Shown: positions 1 through 36,058 of the stretch, in pieces
Position numbering within the stretch: the first letter of the stretch is position 1
Layout: each line of letters begins with the position of its first letter
NCBI GenBank assembly: GCA_963693365.1
Contig: CAVNZM010000003.1
Span: 62,001-126,000 of the forward strand
DNA: 64,000 nt
Direction of reading: 5' to 3'
Origin: Amoebidium appalachense
Lineage: Eukaryota; Ichthyosporea
Notes under the pieces: model-generated
Databases searched by the model: none
The model's input: the letters and a program-made list of their open reading frames with translations, nothing else
What the model was told of the DNA's origin: nothing
Made by a program: the position numbers and the translations under genes

Positions 1-368
1 GGGGGGGGGGGGGGGGGGGGGGGGGGGGATGTACTTGATCATGATATACCGCTGAGGGGATATTCCGAGCAAAACCCCCCATACCTGAGACTGGTCTCTC
101 TTTGCCTCGAGTGAACTGCGTAACTTACCCCATATATCGATGTCTGCTAAATTGGTGTGCACGCGACAATCGGTGTGCTCAGTTGCCAATATCATATATG
201 TAACTTGTTCTAGGCCACGTGTATCATTAGTACATATTGCCTGACACATATCTCAGTCTTCCGTTAACGTTACATGTGCCGGCACATGGGCCACGGTGCG
301 TGTGTGTGTGTTGTGTGTTGACGGTGTTGCATGCCTGCACGTGTGTCAGTGTGGTGTGTCAGAAGATC

Positions 369-436
<68 letters not shown>

Positions 437-710
437 AGAGAGAGATGCATCTGAAAAAGAGAGAGTTCAATTGAAGAGAACACCGTGAATTTCAAAGAGG
501 AAGACTCGGCTCTAGAGAGAGGGTGGGGGTGTGGGGGGGGGGGGGGGGGGGGGGGGAGGCATAGAGAGAGAGAAAATTAGAGAGAGAGGGGGGGTAGGGG
601 GGTGGGGGGTGGGGGGAGCGGGACAAGGGGAGAGATCATGGAGGGAGGGGGCGGGAGGAAAGGGGCGAGGTAGGGAGGTAGTCTAGTGAATGGGGAGAGC
701 GAGAGAAGAG

Positions 711-765
<55 letters not shown>

Positions 766-939
766 AAGGGGGACGGAGGCAGGGAGGGAGGGAGCCCCTG
801 GCCTGGCAGAGGGAGAGCGAGAGGGGGAAAGAGAGAAGAGAGAGAGACGACCTGGCGCGGGCAGGGGGGGGGGAGGAGGGACTCCGAGAGAGAGGGGGGG
901 TCAGCCGCTGGGGGGCGGGGGGGGGGGGGGGGGGGGGAA

Positions 940-1006
<67 letters not shown>

Positions 1007-1012
1007 ACCGTG

Positions 1013-1263
1013 GTTTTACAAAAGAAAAGAAGAGGGAAAAGGTGTGTCATGTGTGTCTCCCACATCATCACCTCGCTTGAGCATGTTACACCTCGTATGG
1101 TAGAAATCAGGTCTGTGAATGAGTGTGTGTGTGTAGCCGAAGTGCGTGGTGATGTGTGTATGTGCCCTGCACGGTACAACAGGTGCCCACTTCATCCCTC
1201 CGGCCATACGTGTGGGAGACACACATGACACACCTTTCCCCCCTTCTTTTCTTTTGAAAAACG
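1013..1263. repeat. Fold-back (inverted) repeat, arms about 53 bp
   Basis: The left arm (about 1013-1065) contains AAAAGAAAAGAAG followed by GTGTGTCATGTGTGTCTCCC. The right arm (about 1210-1263) is its reverse complement with few mismatches: GGGAGACACACATGACACAC, then CTTCTTTTCTTTT. About 145 bp separates the arms, and poly-G lies on both outer sides. The transcript could form a long stem. It could be a fold-back transposon remnant or an inverted duplication. No target duplication can be read because the flanks are homopolymers. Confidence 0.75.
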
Positions 1264-1732
1264 ACGGGGAGCCGGGGGGGGGGGGGGGGGAGATTTGGGG
1301 GGGGGGGGGGGGGGGGGGGGGGGGATCCGGGGGCCGCACTGATGTATTGTAGTACAGAAGACCACAGGGTGTAAATTGCTGCTACATTGCATTGTGATGA
1401 TGATCAAGAGGGTCCGGTAATAAAAATTTACCTAGAGTCTCAAGGGGGGTCTATTAAACATAGTGGTGGTGGTGACACCGTGTGTCGTTCAGGAGGATAG
1501 GACACCGTCAGAGTTGTAATTGGCACCTCGATTGTGTTGTGTCGGTCATCGTCACGGTGGTTGCTGCTTTTTCTGTATCATAGTGTATGCATATTTTTTG
1601 TGCCCGGGTTGCAGACCATATTCCTACTTTTTGTAAGCTTTCAGAGTTTACGGTGTAAGGCGTTCTAGTTGTGGGTGTGTGTTTCGAATAGGATTTAAGG
1701 TGCTGGGGAAACAGGGAAATTGGTGGTGGTGG

Positions 1733-1814
<82 letters not shown>

Positions 1815-1884
1815 GTGGAGGAGGCCAGGGAGGGTGGGTTGGGGGGTTGGGGAGGGTTGAAGGTACAGTGGCTGGTTTCTTTCT

Positions 1885-2106
1885 GCAGACAAATAAGAAC
1901 GACTGAGGATTAAAGATGTGTGCAGACAAATAAGAACGACTGAGGATTAAAGATGTGTGCAGACAAATAAGAACGAGTGAGGATTAAAGATGTGTGCAGA
2001 CAAATAAGAACGAGTGAGGATTAAAGATGTGTGCAGACAAATAAGAACGAGTGAGGATTAAAGATGTGTGCAGACAAATAAGAACGAGTGAGGATTAAAG
2101 ATGTGG
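1885..2106 (+). repeat. 37-bp tandem repeat, about 6 copies
   Basis: The unit starts GCAGACAAATAAGAACGA and continues GTGAGGATTAAAGATGTGT, repeated head to tail about six times. The first two copies have GACTGAGG and the later ones GAGTGAGG, so one variant spread through the array. The period is not a multiple of three and each unit contains stops, so it is not coding. Confidence 0.85.
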
Positions 2107-2925
2107 GTGTGTACCCTGCACGGCGTGCCCATGTCATCCGTCTAGTCGCTCGTTTGCGTCGCACTTCATAGTTGCCTGCATGAATTGTAAAAATGTGAAG
2201 AGCAGGGGGAGGGAGGAAGGGGGGGGAGGGGGGAGGGGGAGGGGGGCAGAGGTGGAGGAGAGGGTAGTTGCACACTGATTTACTCGGCGTGGCTGGGGTT
2301 GATACCCTGGGCAAAGTGTGTACATATAGTTAGGACTGTTATAGGTGTGTTAGTTTTAGCTAATAGCATCGTAGCACCCTAGCTAGAGTACTGTCGGTGC
2401 TGGGTGGAAGACGGTAGTTCCCCCTGAGGGCCCCTAGGGGTACCTCCGGGAACAAAAGGGATAAAAAAATATAAAAATAAAATAAAACAACAATAAAATA
2501 AAAATAAAAATAAAAATGCACACTGATTTACTACAACGGGCGGCTTTTTTTTTGTGTGTGTTTATGTGGGTATCGGCTCCTAGCTCGCCCCCAGAGCAAA
2601 GGGACCTATCTATATCGCGGCCCATTGTTATTGAACTGAGCCCGTCATGCCGTCTTGGCAGAACCGTCCGGACTGTCTGATAATCCTTGAAAAAAAAACT
2701 TCATAATTTGCTTGTAACCCCTCCTTTTCCCCGTCCCTTCCCTGCATACATACATTGGTTGCAAGTAAGTGGCTTTTTGTCATGGTTGGTTACAGTACTT
2801 TGGACTCCCGTTTTAGTTTTGCCTCCCCCCCCCTCCCCGTGTACAGGGGCCACTCACTGAAACTACACTAGTAACTCGGGGTTAGGGTCCAGACTTTTAG
2901 GCCTTCCCGGTTGTATGGTTCGATA

Positions 2926-2957
<32 letters not shown>

Positions 2958-3229
2958 ACCAAAAAAAAAAAAATCCCTCCTGCATTTTCGGGGGGGAGGG
3001 GAGGGGGGGGGGGGGGGGGGGGGGGGGGGCTGAGTCCGTGCGTGGGCCTTGCTGCTATTCGGAACGCGACAGTGTGTACACTGGCCAGAACTGAAGGTCT
3101 TGATCCAAAGCACCGATGCCGCCGGTTCTGTGGCTCCGAAAGCGTGCGCCGGATAGAGCCCAAAATCACATTCTGGTTACAAGTGACCCCCTTTTTTTAA
3201 TGTTTCAAGTTGTTTTGTCAGGAGGGGAG

Positions 3230-3260
<31 letters not shown>

Positions 3261-3555
3261 TAAATGAGTTTATTGATTGGATTACCGTTGGGTTGGTTTG
3301 TTTTTTATCATCTAAACGCTAAAAAAAAACGATTGTTGTCACCGGTTTGGGGTTTTGAAAGATTTTTTTGGACCAACTACCGTTACCGGTTCATAAACCT
3401 CAGTCAGTATTTGGGCTTGTTGCGCCGACAATGACGCATCAGACAAACACTAACACATGCACAAACCACGCAAGCACAACCCATATACACAAACACACAC
3501 GAACCGTGACGCGCACACACACTCACGTGTCACAGGCACACACGTGCACACCGTG

Positions 3556-3589
<34 letters not shown>

Positions 3590-3951
3590 GTGCTCGCGCA
3601 AAAACTTTTCCCCTTCAAGAAACCGCCAGGCAGAAACAGAAGAAGGGGGGAGGGCGGGGGTTCCTTTCATTGGCTTAGGTCGTGTGGATGATGGTATCTA
3701 TATTACCTGTATGTATGTATCTTGAATTGGGTGTAGTTGCAACAACAATCATCAAAAAAAAAAAAAGAAGAAGGAGGGGGGTTGGGGGGGGGGGGGGGGT
3801 CAAACAACCCCTTGTTTCCCTCCCCGTAGCTACCCCCCAAGGAAATACAGACATGACCAAGTCCAAACCCCCCCCCCCTCCCCCTTCTCCCCCAACTTTT
3901 GACGCACCCCAAGACGTCTCGACTTCTAAAGGGGCTGTACACTTACCCTCT

Positions 3952-3997
<46 letters not shown>

Positions 3998-4342
3998 CCC
4001 ACCCTGCCACCACCATTTGCAAGTCGCAATCGACATACGGCAAAGTACCTTTTTATTCGTTCTTACTCTTTCACGTTGACACATTCAGTTCGATGCTTGA
4101 ACCATGCAACATAACAGCATTTTCTTTCAATTTACGCAAGGCGTAACCCCTTTAAAAATGAAAACTAATTATGTACCATACCATATAATGGCGGGGTGCC
4201 AAGCAAGCAGAGAAAAAGGAAGTGATGGGCCCACTAACAAATTTCCGATTCAACACAGGTACACTGTAACCACATTTTCATTGTTAAGATAATACAGGCC
4301 CTCCCCCGGACCCCTCCCCGCCCTGACCCCTGAAATTTCCGA

Positions 4343-4925
4343 TCACCACGTAACCTGTGCGCTTGCCACACCAATACCCAACCCAGTTCCATCGCTCATC
4401 CCCTCGTAATTGTTGTAGTGATACTTTACCCGACCCTTCACACTCTCCCCAACCACATCTTCCACATGCTTCCACCCCTTCCACGCGAGAATCTCCTTCT
4501 TTCCAGCCTTTGCATTCGTGCACAGCCCCCCCTCATCCTCCCCCACCCACACATGTTCCAATTTGCTATCGACCACACGATACAACACCACCACACCCTT
4601 AGTGTTCTCACCCACCCCACTCTCTGTCCACCCAGGACTGCACCCTGCACGATGAAAATCCAACGCAAGTGTAGGATCCCCCTTCCCTCCTTCGATGAAA
4701 ATTCTTTTGCACGCTTCCGCCTTCCTTGGCTCACCGACACTTTTCAAGTATGAAGATGCACCGCGAGACACAACGGCGCCTGTTGCTAGGCGAGATATTC
4801 TCACACCGTCTGCAAAACACTCTTGCAAGTTGTCTGCTCGTAGTTTTGATTTGGAGCCAAAAACCTCGCAGAGACGGTCTGCAACCATGTTGGCGTTGAA
4901 CTGAAAGAGGTCATCCGGTAGGCCC
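4343..4925 (-). CDS. Unrecognised minus-strand exon (about 193 aa open frame)
   Basis: I do not recognise this protein. On the minus strand a 3' splice site (ACAAAAACACAG, just above 4925) leads into a continuous frame starting GLPDDLFQFNANMVADRL and running to a stop at 4343. Composition is normal for a soluble protein (mixed charged and hydrophobic, five cysteines), unlike the Gly/Pro artefacts nearby. Near the end the frame reads SAQ followed by GTTACG, so it may splice there rather than stop at the TGA three codons later. Upstream on the minus strand the DNA is C-rich, as in other introns here before acceptors, which supports the direction. Neither the rest of the gene nor its start is identified. 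A chance open frame is possible. Confidence 0.42.
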
Positions 4926-5224
4926 CTGTGTTTTTGTATATATATGTATATATATTGAGGGGGGGGGGGAGGGGGGGGGGGAAGGAAGGAGGGGGGGGGG
5001 GAGGGAGGGGGGGGGGGGGGGAGGGAAGGAAGGGGGAGGGGGATTGGAGGTGGGAGGGGAGGGGGGAGGAGTGGGGGGAGAGAGGGGAGGGAAGGTACGG
5101 AAGGGGAGGAGGGGGCGGGGGGAGGGGGGGGGGGGGGAAGGAAGGGGGAGGGGGGATTGGTTGGGGGGGGGGGGGGGGGAGAAAGAGGGGGGGGGGGGGG
5201 GGGGGGGGGGAGGATGGAGGGAAG

Positions 5225-5310
5225 CAAGGGGGGTTCAGAATGTATTATAGAGTACGTAGTATCCATTCGAAACGGGCAACATAATGCAGAGTGCAAACCA
5301 CACAAAGAGT
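5225..5310 (-). repeat. Dispersed ~90-bp element, copy C (minus sense)
   Basis: Read on the minus strand it contains TTTGCACTCTGCATTATGTTG and later TACGTACTCTATAATACATTC, ending in a C run. It matches copies at 29710, 42875 and, more weakly, 36675, 44110 and 50735. It lies between poly-G tracts about 300 bp upstream of the acceptor of the exon at 4925, in the sense of that exon. Confidence 0.6.
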
Positions 5311-5608
5311 AGGCGTGATAAGCAGAACTCCAGGGAGGGGGAGAGAGAAGGGGGAGAGGAGGGGGGGGGGGAGGGGGGGGGGGGGGGGATAGTGTAGGTC
5401 TTAGCTGATAGCGAGCACCAGTGTGATTGTCAGACAAACACTTGTGCATATGGCAGCAATGGGGCGGGCAGGCAGGGGGGGGGGGGGGGGGGGAGGACTC
5501 CTTCACGGTGGGGTGGGAGGGCTGCCTAGTGGGATTGTCAATGCTTCGTGCAGGCTAAATAGGTCTGTGGGTCTGTTGCTAGTGCAGCAATGTGTAGATG
5601 CTTTTTGA

Positions 5609-6134
5609 TGCCCGTGAGCCAAGTTGGCCAAGTATATAACATCATAGCGTATGCGGTTAACCTTGTAAGTCTCACGTGTCTACCCCCGTTGCTAATCATT
5701 TAACCCATTCAAGTAGACAGAGAAACAGAGCGGCTGGCCCTGTAGTGCCTTGCTACTAGGGTATAAGGGTGGGGGTGGCGATGAGTATGACCCTATCTAG
5801 GATTAAGAAAAGGTGAGTGAAGGCGTATGCGTGTGTGTGGCGCAGGTGTGTGGGTGTGCATGTTTGTGTATGTACTGATGTGCTTTTGTGCGTGTCTGCG
5901 CTTATGTGCTTGTGTCTCTGCGTGTTTGTACGTTTTGTCAGGGCCCTAGAGGAGGGCTGGGTGAAAAGATCAAAGAAACTACTACTACATAGAAGGCATG
6001 GGAGGGAAGAGGCGGCGCCAGCAGCTAAGGAGAAAGCCAAAAGAACAACATAGTCAAAACTAAAAGAGGTTGCAGGCAAGATGCGGAGACACGGACACGG
6101 GTACGGAGGCACCCTTCCTAAATCGGCGGGAAGG

Positions 6135-6184
<50 letters not shown>

Positions 6185-6293
6185 TATGTAGGTGAAATAT
6201 CGAGAGGTGAAGAAGCGGAAGTTCAGAGATCAGATGTTAACTGAAGCAAAACATTATCCACATCAAGGATTAGAAAATAAGTACGACGACTGA
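5609..6293 (+). CDS. Candidate small multi-exon gene for a basic protein (uncertain)
   Basis: Not recognised. Several segments fit together by splice phase. A frame starting MPVSQVGQVYNIIAYAVNL (from ATG 5609) meets a donor GTAAGT at 5667. A piece ending RIKK plus two bases meets a strong donor GTGAGT at 5813 (possible start ATG 5781). This joins in phase to 5942, reading ALEEGWVKRSKK and then a Lys/Arg/Ala-rich tail with a stop at 6051-6053. Alternatively it leaves at GTGAAA (5961) and joins 6192-6293, which reads VKYREVKKRKFRDQ and ends NKYDD plus stop. All parts are short, so chance is a real possibility. Phase consistency and the Lys/Arg-rich composition are the only support. Confidence 0.25.
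6139..6180. repeat. (GT)n microsatellite
   Basis: About 21 GT units, immediately upstream of the candidate acceptor at 6191. Confidence 0.9.
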
Positions 6294-6320
6294 AAAGGTA
6301 GGCGGCACCGATCTGAGCAC

Positions 6321-6510
6321 CTACCCGGCACTTTCGTCTGCTGTTTTCTTCTCGGCCCGGTTACCACGGCCAGCCTTGTCTCTCTCACTGCCCCTGTCAC
6401 CATCTTTGTCTCTCTGCCTGTCCCTCTCTCCATCTCTCCCTCTGTCCCCGTCCCTGTCTCCACCCGTGTCTCTGCCTCTGTTTCTCTCCCTTTCCCTGTC
6501 CATGTCTCTC

Positions 6511-6557
<47 letters not shown>

Positions 6558-6770
6558 TTCCCTGCCCCTGTCCCTGTCCCTTTCCCTGCCTCTATCTCTG
6601 TCCCTTTCCCTGTCTCTGTCTCTGTCTCTGTCTCTTTCTCTGTCTGTGTCTCTCTCCCTTTCGTCCTTCCTTCGTCTCTCTCCATCTCTATCCCGATCCC
6701 CCTCCCTCCTTTTCTCTCTGTCCCTTTCTCTGTCCCCGTCCCCCCCCCTCTCTCTGTTTCTGTCAGACAT
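6321..6770 (-). CDS. Arg/Asp-Arg/Glu dipeptide-repeat protein or exon
   Basis: The minus-strand frame from ATG 6770 (MSDRNRERGGDGDRERDR) to the TAG at 6321 gives 149 residues, dominated by alternating Arg-Asp and Arg-Glu with a less regular tail (AEKKTADESAG). Such RD/RE tracts occur in splicing and transcription factors (U1-70K, NELF-E, Prp38 tails), which is family knowledge and not proof. On the plus strand the DNA is a degenerate CTGTCC hexamer repeat, so a plain hexanucleotide satellite with one open frame is the main alternative. Variation between D and E codons and the non-repetitive ends favour coding slightly. The frame stays open upstream to 6953, and GTAGGT near the stop could be a donor, so this may be an internal exon. 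Confidence 0.38.
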
Positions 6771-6979
6771 TCTCAAAGAGGTTGGTTTGGTAATCAAACT
6801 ACGTGGACGTATTGAACAACCCAGTGAACGAATAAATACAACACGCACAAGTGTTGTTTTGGTGCCAAAACCACCGGGGGGGGTCGAATCGAAATTAAGG
6901 TTTGCCAAAAAACTCTCCGAGTGAGACTCCAGCACCTGGTCCAGGTCCAGCACCCAATCGAGCCGATAAGCTTCACAAA

Positions 6980-7812
6980 CAGGGATGTGTCGGGTTGGGT
7001 CGACCCGAGAACCAACCCGGCCGGGTCGGCGTTACCCAACCCCGACCCGGGGCATTTTTGCTCAAACCCGGTCGGCTTTATGACCCGGCGGGTCAGACCC
7101 GTACCCAGCCCGACCGATGGCTCTGACCCGGTCAGTTCCCGCCGGGTCAGGGTAAAGCATGATATATTAACCATAATAAGTAGTAAATTTGGATTGATAA
7201 TTGGTTTTCAGGGATTGCACAGTGAACTCATAACAATACAGTATTTTAATCATGTCCATATATGGTAGTATAAACATTGCCGAGGCATAGTTAGCTACAG
7301 TAGTAGAGTACTGAGGCTAGGCTAGCGCTTTAATATAAAAAGAGAAAGAAAAAGAAAAAGAAAAAAGAGAGAGACAATCGTAACTGCTGTGCACGTTACG
7401 TTGTGTTTGCTTTAGTCACCACTACCAAGCTCTATATAATCAAGTAAGCCGCAAGCACACGGGCACTGTCTGTTCACATGTAGACACCATGCGTGGAAAA
7501 GCCACACACACACCGCGAGCACATGTGCACACACAGCACGCACGCACGCAAGCATATCACACACACACACACGTGCACACACAAGCACACACACACACAC
7601 ACATGAATACATGTACACACGTATATGGCCAGTCCGGGCGAACACCCGAGGTTTTCGCATTGGTTAACCTGCGGGTCAACCCGATCACAAGGGTCCAAGA
7701 CCCGAGAACCAACCCGGTCCGGACTGAAAAAAAGACGACCCGGCCCGAGATCCACTCAGCCTTTGCGTAAACCCGCCCGAGACCCACCCGGCCAGTGACC
7801 GACACATCCCTG
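6980..7812. mobile_element. Non-autonomous hAT-superfamily element (833 bp)
   Basis: The left end reads CAGGGATGTGTCGG (6980-6993) and the right end is its exact reverse complement, CCGACACATCCCTG (7799-7812). The 8 bases outside each end are identical, TTCACAAA (6972-6979 and 7813-7820). An 8-bp target duplication plus CAGGG termini is the hAT signature. Both subterminal zones are packed with ACCCG/CGGGT motifs, the kind of repeated transposase-binding site known in hAT elements. The interior holds a CA-rich microsatellite (7556-7620) and A/T-rich DNA with no transposase frame, so it must move in trans. Perfect terminal repeats and duplication suggest a recent insertion. The reconstructed empty site has one TTCACAAA. 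Confidence 0.93.
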
Positions 7813-8704
7813 TTCACAAAACCCACCAATTGAAGCACATCAGATTTTATTCTCCAACCAGATGTGAGAACAGTTTTCTGATGACATTCCAGCGTATCCC
7901 CCCAGAATAATCTTAGTTTATGAGCTACTGACCAAATGTACGTGTGGTTTACGCAGGGAAAAGAGGCTTGGAGCTTACTTAAGCTCATAAACAACCATAT
8001 GCATCCACAAATTGCTTCAAGGTTTCGTTATCTGATTTATGTTTCATAGAATCTGAGATAGACCGATGGTGAGAGCGAGTTGCTATTCTCACACTCCGTG
8101 TAAACCTTATGGGGTTTGTAATCCCAATTTACTTACCAAAAAAGGTTCGCTCCCTTCCATTTTAAGCGAGACATCGAGTTGATCCGAAAGTGTCATGATA
8201 CTCTGCCAATCATCATCGACCAGGCTCACAGAGCGATCTTGTTCACCCCCTGTGCACGGGGAGAAACGTCTGCTACTTGGTGCACTCTATACCTAAGAGA
8301 AAGGATAAGTCTGGAAAGACGCTGTTTTAATGAGACAGCGCTGCTTTTCAATAAGCAAACATAAACAACCCCACGGAATATAGCGATCTACGTTAGCTCG
8401 CGAAGCAATATAACGGTACGCCATTTTCCCTTGCATGCCCCCTGGGTAAACCTGTATTCTTGGGCGAAAGATTCCACAAATATTCGTTCTTTGCTAAGGG
8501 CTGGGTGAGAGGCGTGCGAAAGCTTGTGTGGTTACATTAGTGCCTATGGATGACTGCTATCTCCCTTCAACTACAACACTTCGTTACTCTAGTTATGGTT
8601 CCTTCCGCGCTTTGTTCCTTGAGCCTCTGTCGTGTAGTGAACACTCGGGCCCCCTGTGCAACACTCCCTTCTACTCCCGTTTCTCACCTGTATTTGCAGG
8701 GAAA
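7813..8704. other. Upstream region of the coiled-coil gene
   Basis: Unique, low-repeat DNA after the hAT element. No convincing exon is seen. CTGTATTTGCAG (ending 8699) is a good 3' splice site directly before the presumed start ATG at 8705, so a non-coding or short coding first exon may lie in this stretch. Confidence 0.4.
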
Positions 8705-33307
<24,603 letters not shown>

Positions 33308-34143
33308 GGGGGGGGGGGGGGGGGATGTGGGTATGGAAGTTGTATGTATGTAGAGAGGGGGGATGGACGGTAAAGAGTTGGAGATGTATAGCGGGTAATG
33401 CTACGAATGTATAAGCGTGCTGAATCATAGGTGAAGGGGTGATCTGGGTAGGCCCACGAATGAACGACCGTGTGACTGGCATCAACTTAATTGTATTCCT
33501 GTATGTAATGAATGTATTCGTAAATGTAACGAATGTATTCGTAAATGGAATGACTGTATTCAGAATTTCATGAGCCATGTGCTGGGTAGGGACCAAGCCT
33601 CCCCGCAACATATGAAGGATCCATGACTGATGTCTAATAAACACTACATGATCATAATCATAACGGCCCTTCTCTCGTCCCTCACGATATCATGATCACC
33701 AACACGTACAAAATCTTTATCGATAGCACCCTCGCGCAGCGGAAGTTGGCACCCCGTGAGACTGTAGAGGTTGGGGGGGGGGGGGGGGGGGGATCTGCCT
33801 GGCCGGGGAAGGAGAGAGTCGAGTCTGGTTCGAACTTTTGCTGGGAGGAGAAAATCTACACAGGCATATTAGGAGCCAAAGATATGTTTCTACTTCTTTT
33901 CAAAGGGGTTTTTTTTTGTGTGTGTGTGTGTGTGATGATGATGGTGGTGGTGGTGGTGGTAGTGGTGGTGGTGAGGTGGCTGGGTGGCTGGTTGGGGGGA
34001 GGGGGGGACAAGAAGGATATTTACCGGGGGAAAAAAACATTTGGGAGGACAAAAGAAATAGGTAGCCGAGAAGGTGGGGAGAAGAGTCGGAAAGAGAGAG
34101 AGAGAGAGAGTTACAAAATGAAACGGACACATACACATGCCAC

Positions 34144-34174
<31 letters not shown>

Positions 34175-34951
34175 AGACAGAGAGTGGAGAGGGGGAGGGG
34201 GGGGGGGGGGGGGGCGCGCGCGCGCGCGCGCGCGAGGCTTGAATACATCGACATCCAAAAAATCTGTTAACTTGGTATGTTAAACTTCCTTTAACGCCAT
34301 GCCTGCCTGCAGGCTATATTTGGATCCTGCACTGTGGTCACCCAATCAGGCCACAGGCACACTATAAATAGAAAACTTAAAGACACACCGGTGAAAGTAT
34401 GTAAATACATCCACTCATTCCGACGGTTTCAGTTCAATTTAACATAAAAAAGAAAAAAGCACTAATAAATAGCAACAGTGAATATTTGTAATGATATCCA
34501 CTCATTCCGACGGTTTCAGTACAAAAAATAACCAAAGAAGAAAAACCCTTGTAGCAACAGTGAATATGTGTAAATATATCCGCCCATTCCGACGGTTTCA
34601 ATATCTTTAGTAGACTAAGCTAGTATACACTCATTCTGACGGTTTCGGCTCAACTTACATGTAACGGCAGCTCTATTAATCACAGCGGACATGTGCAAAA
34701 ATATCCGCTCATTCCGACGGTTTCAGAAATCACCCCTTAGCACGCATGTCTGCATGGATTCCATGCTGCTGGTGGGTGCCAAAATAAATAAATATATAAA
34801 TAAACATCATTGCTAAAACTCTACCGGGAACTAGTACACATGTTAAAAAGGAGCAAAATAAACCGAAAGAACTTCGATCTCTCTATATCCCCTCGATTAT
34901 AAACGTAACCACCAACCATGCCTCCTTAAGCCAATGGTTACCAGTGTTGCT
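33308..34951. other. Convergent intergenic region
   Basis: It separates the 3' ends of the coiled-coil gene (+) and cathepsin B (-). It holds a poly(A) signal candidate AATAAA at 33636-33641, a (GA)n tract (34096-34170), a (CG)n run that could form Z-DNA (34215-34233), and the five-copy motif at 34411-34726. No gene seen. Confidence 0.55.
34411..34726. repeat. Five dispersed copies of a CATTCCGACGGTTTCA motif
   Basis: Copies of CACTCATTCCGACGGTTTCA or close variants sit at about 34411, 34497, 34579, 34628 and 34704. Flanking words recur too (GTGAATATGTGTAAATATATC before several copies). Spacing is about 50-85 bp and the spacers share sequence, so this is a diverged tandem repeat near the 3' end of cathepsin B. 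Confidence 0.75.
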
Positions 34952-35421
34952 TTAAGGGGCCTCTGGGGCATCGAGGATGCCACCGACCATCTCCATCTCG
35001 ATGTTGCACTCGTTTGTGCCCCTGCGGATCTTAAAGAAGCCATGGTGACCCCACAGCCGATTCCACGAGTTCTGTAGTGTGAATGGTTGGGTCAGTTTTT
35101 GCCGAGGGTTATGTATGTGTGGGTAGGGTTATGTATGTGTGGGTAGGGTTATGTATGTGTGGGTAGGGTTATGTATGTGTGGGTAGGGTTATGTATGTGT
35201 GGGTAGGGTTATGTATGTGTAGGTAGGGTTATGTATGTGTGGGTAGGGTTATGTATGTGTGGGTAGGGTTATGTATGTGTGGGTAGGGTTATGTATGTGT
35301 GGGTAGGGTTATGTATGTGTGGGTAGGGTTATGTATGTGTGGGTAGGGTTGGGGATGTTTGGGGTGGGGGGGGGGAGGAGGTGAGTGTGTATGCGTCATT
35401 GTGTGCATGCGTGTGTATGTG

Positions 35422-35481
<60 letters not shown>

Positions 35482-35732
35482 GTACATAAATATATATACT
35501 ATATGCATGTGTAGTGTGTGTACCGTATATGTGTTCGTGTGAGGTTAAACAGGTGCATGCACGTGTATGCACTGTAGAGTGTGTACATGCTCACATGCGC
35601 TTGGGTGTATGTGTGCTGTGGGTCTACACTCGTGCGCACCTCTGCTTGCTAGAACGTGTAATTTGTTTGCGCAAGCAAGATACTGGTGGCGGCGGCGGGT
35701 TTTTGGTGTTAGATGGGGTGGGGAGTGGTGGT

Positions 35733-35779
<47 letters not shown>

Positions 35780-36011
35780 GCGGACGTAGAGGGGGGGGGA
35801 AGGGGGAGGGGGGAGGGGGGAGGGGAAGAGGTGAGGGAGGGCCCGGGAAAAAGGGGGGAGGGGGGGGGGATCACAGTGGGTAATCAATTATCCGTGCGCA
35901 TACACCTCTACTGCAAACATGCAAACACGTGCTTGCACGTGCACACACGCACACATGTAGGGTTAGGGGTTAGGATTAGGGTTCACACACACACAAACAC
36001 ACCCACAAACG

Positions 36012-36058
<47 letters not shown>

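Larger units (their letters stand above)
1..4342. other. Low-complexity region without a convincing gene
   Basis: This stretch is built from long poly-G runs (368-435, 717-764, 908-1005, 1734-1813), poly-C runs (2926-2957, 3954-3994), an A/T-rich AAATAA-type tract near 2460-2517, a short (CA)n at 3556-3588, and unique AT-balanced patches between them. The open frames here encode only poly-Gly, poly-Pro or His-Thr runs and show no domain or splice pattern. I see no gene. Homopolymer lengths should be regarded as approximate. Confidence 0.6.

Noticed and set aside
237-2314. Several open frames of poly-Gly or poly-Pro in the first 2.3 kb
   Set aside because: They are translations of poly-G/poly-C runs, open on both strands, with no domain or splice support.
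6376-6924. Leu/Ser-rich 182-aa frame on the plus strand
   Set aside because: Shadow of the CTGTCC hexamer tract; if either strand codes, the Arg/Asp frame on the minus strand is more credible.
34411-34726. CRISPR-like array (regular repeats with spacers)
   Set aside because: Only five diverged copies, spacers share sequence, spacing is irregular, and the DNA is clearly eukaryotic.
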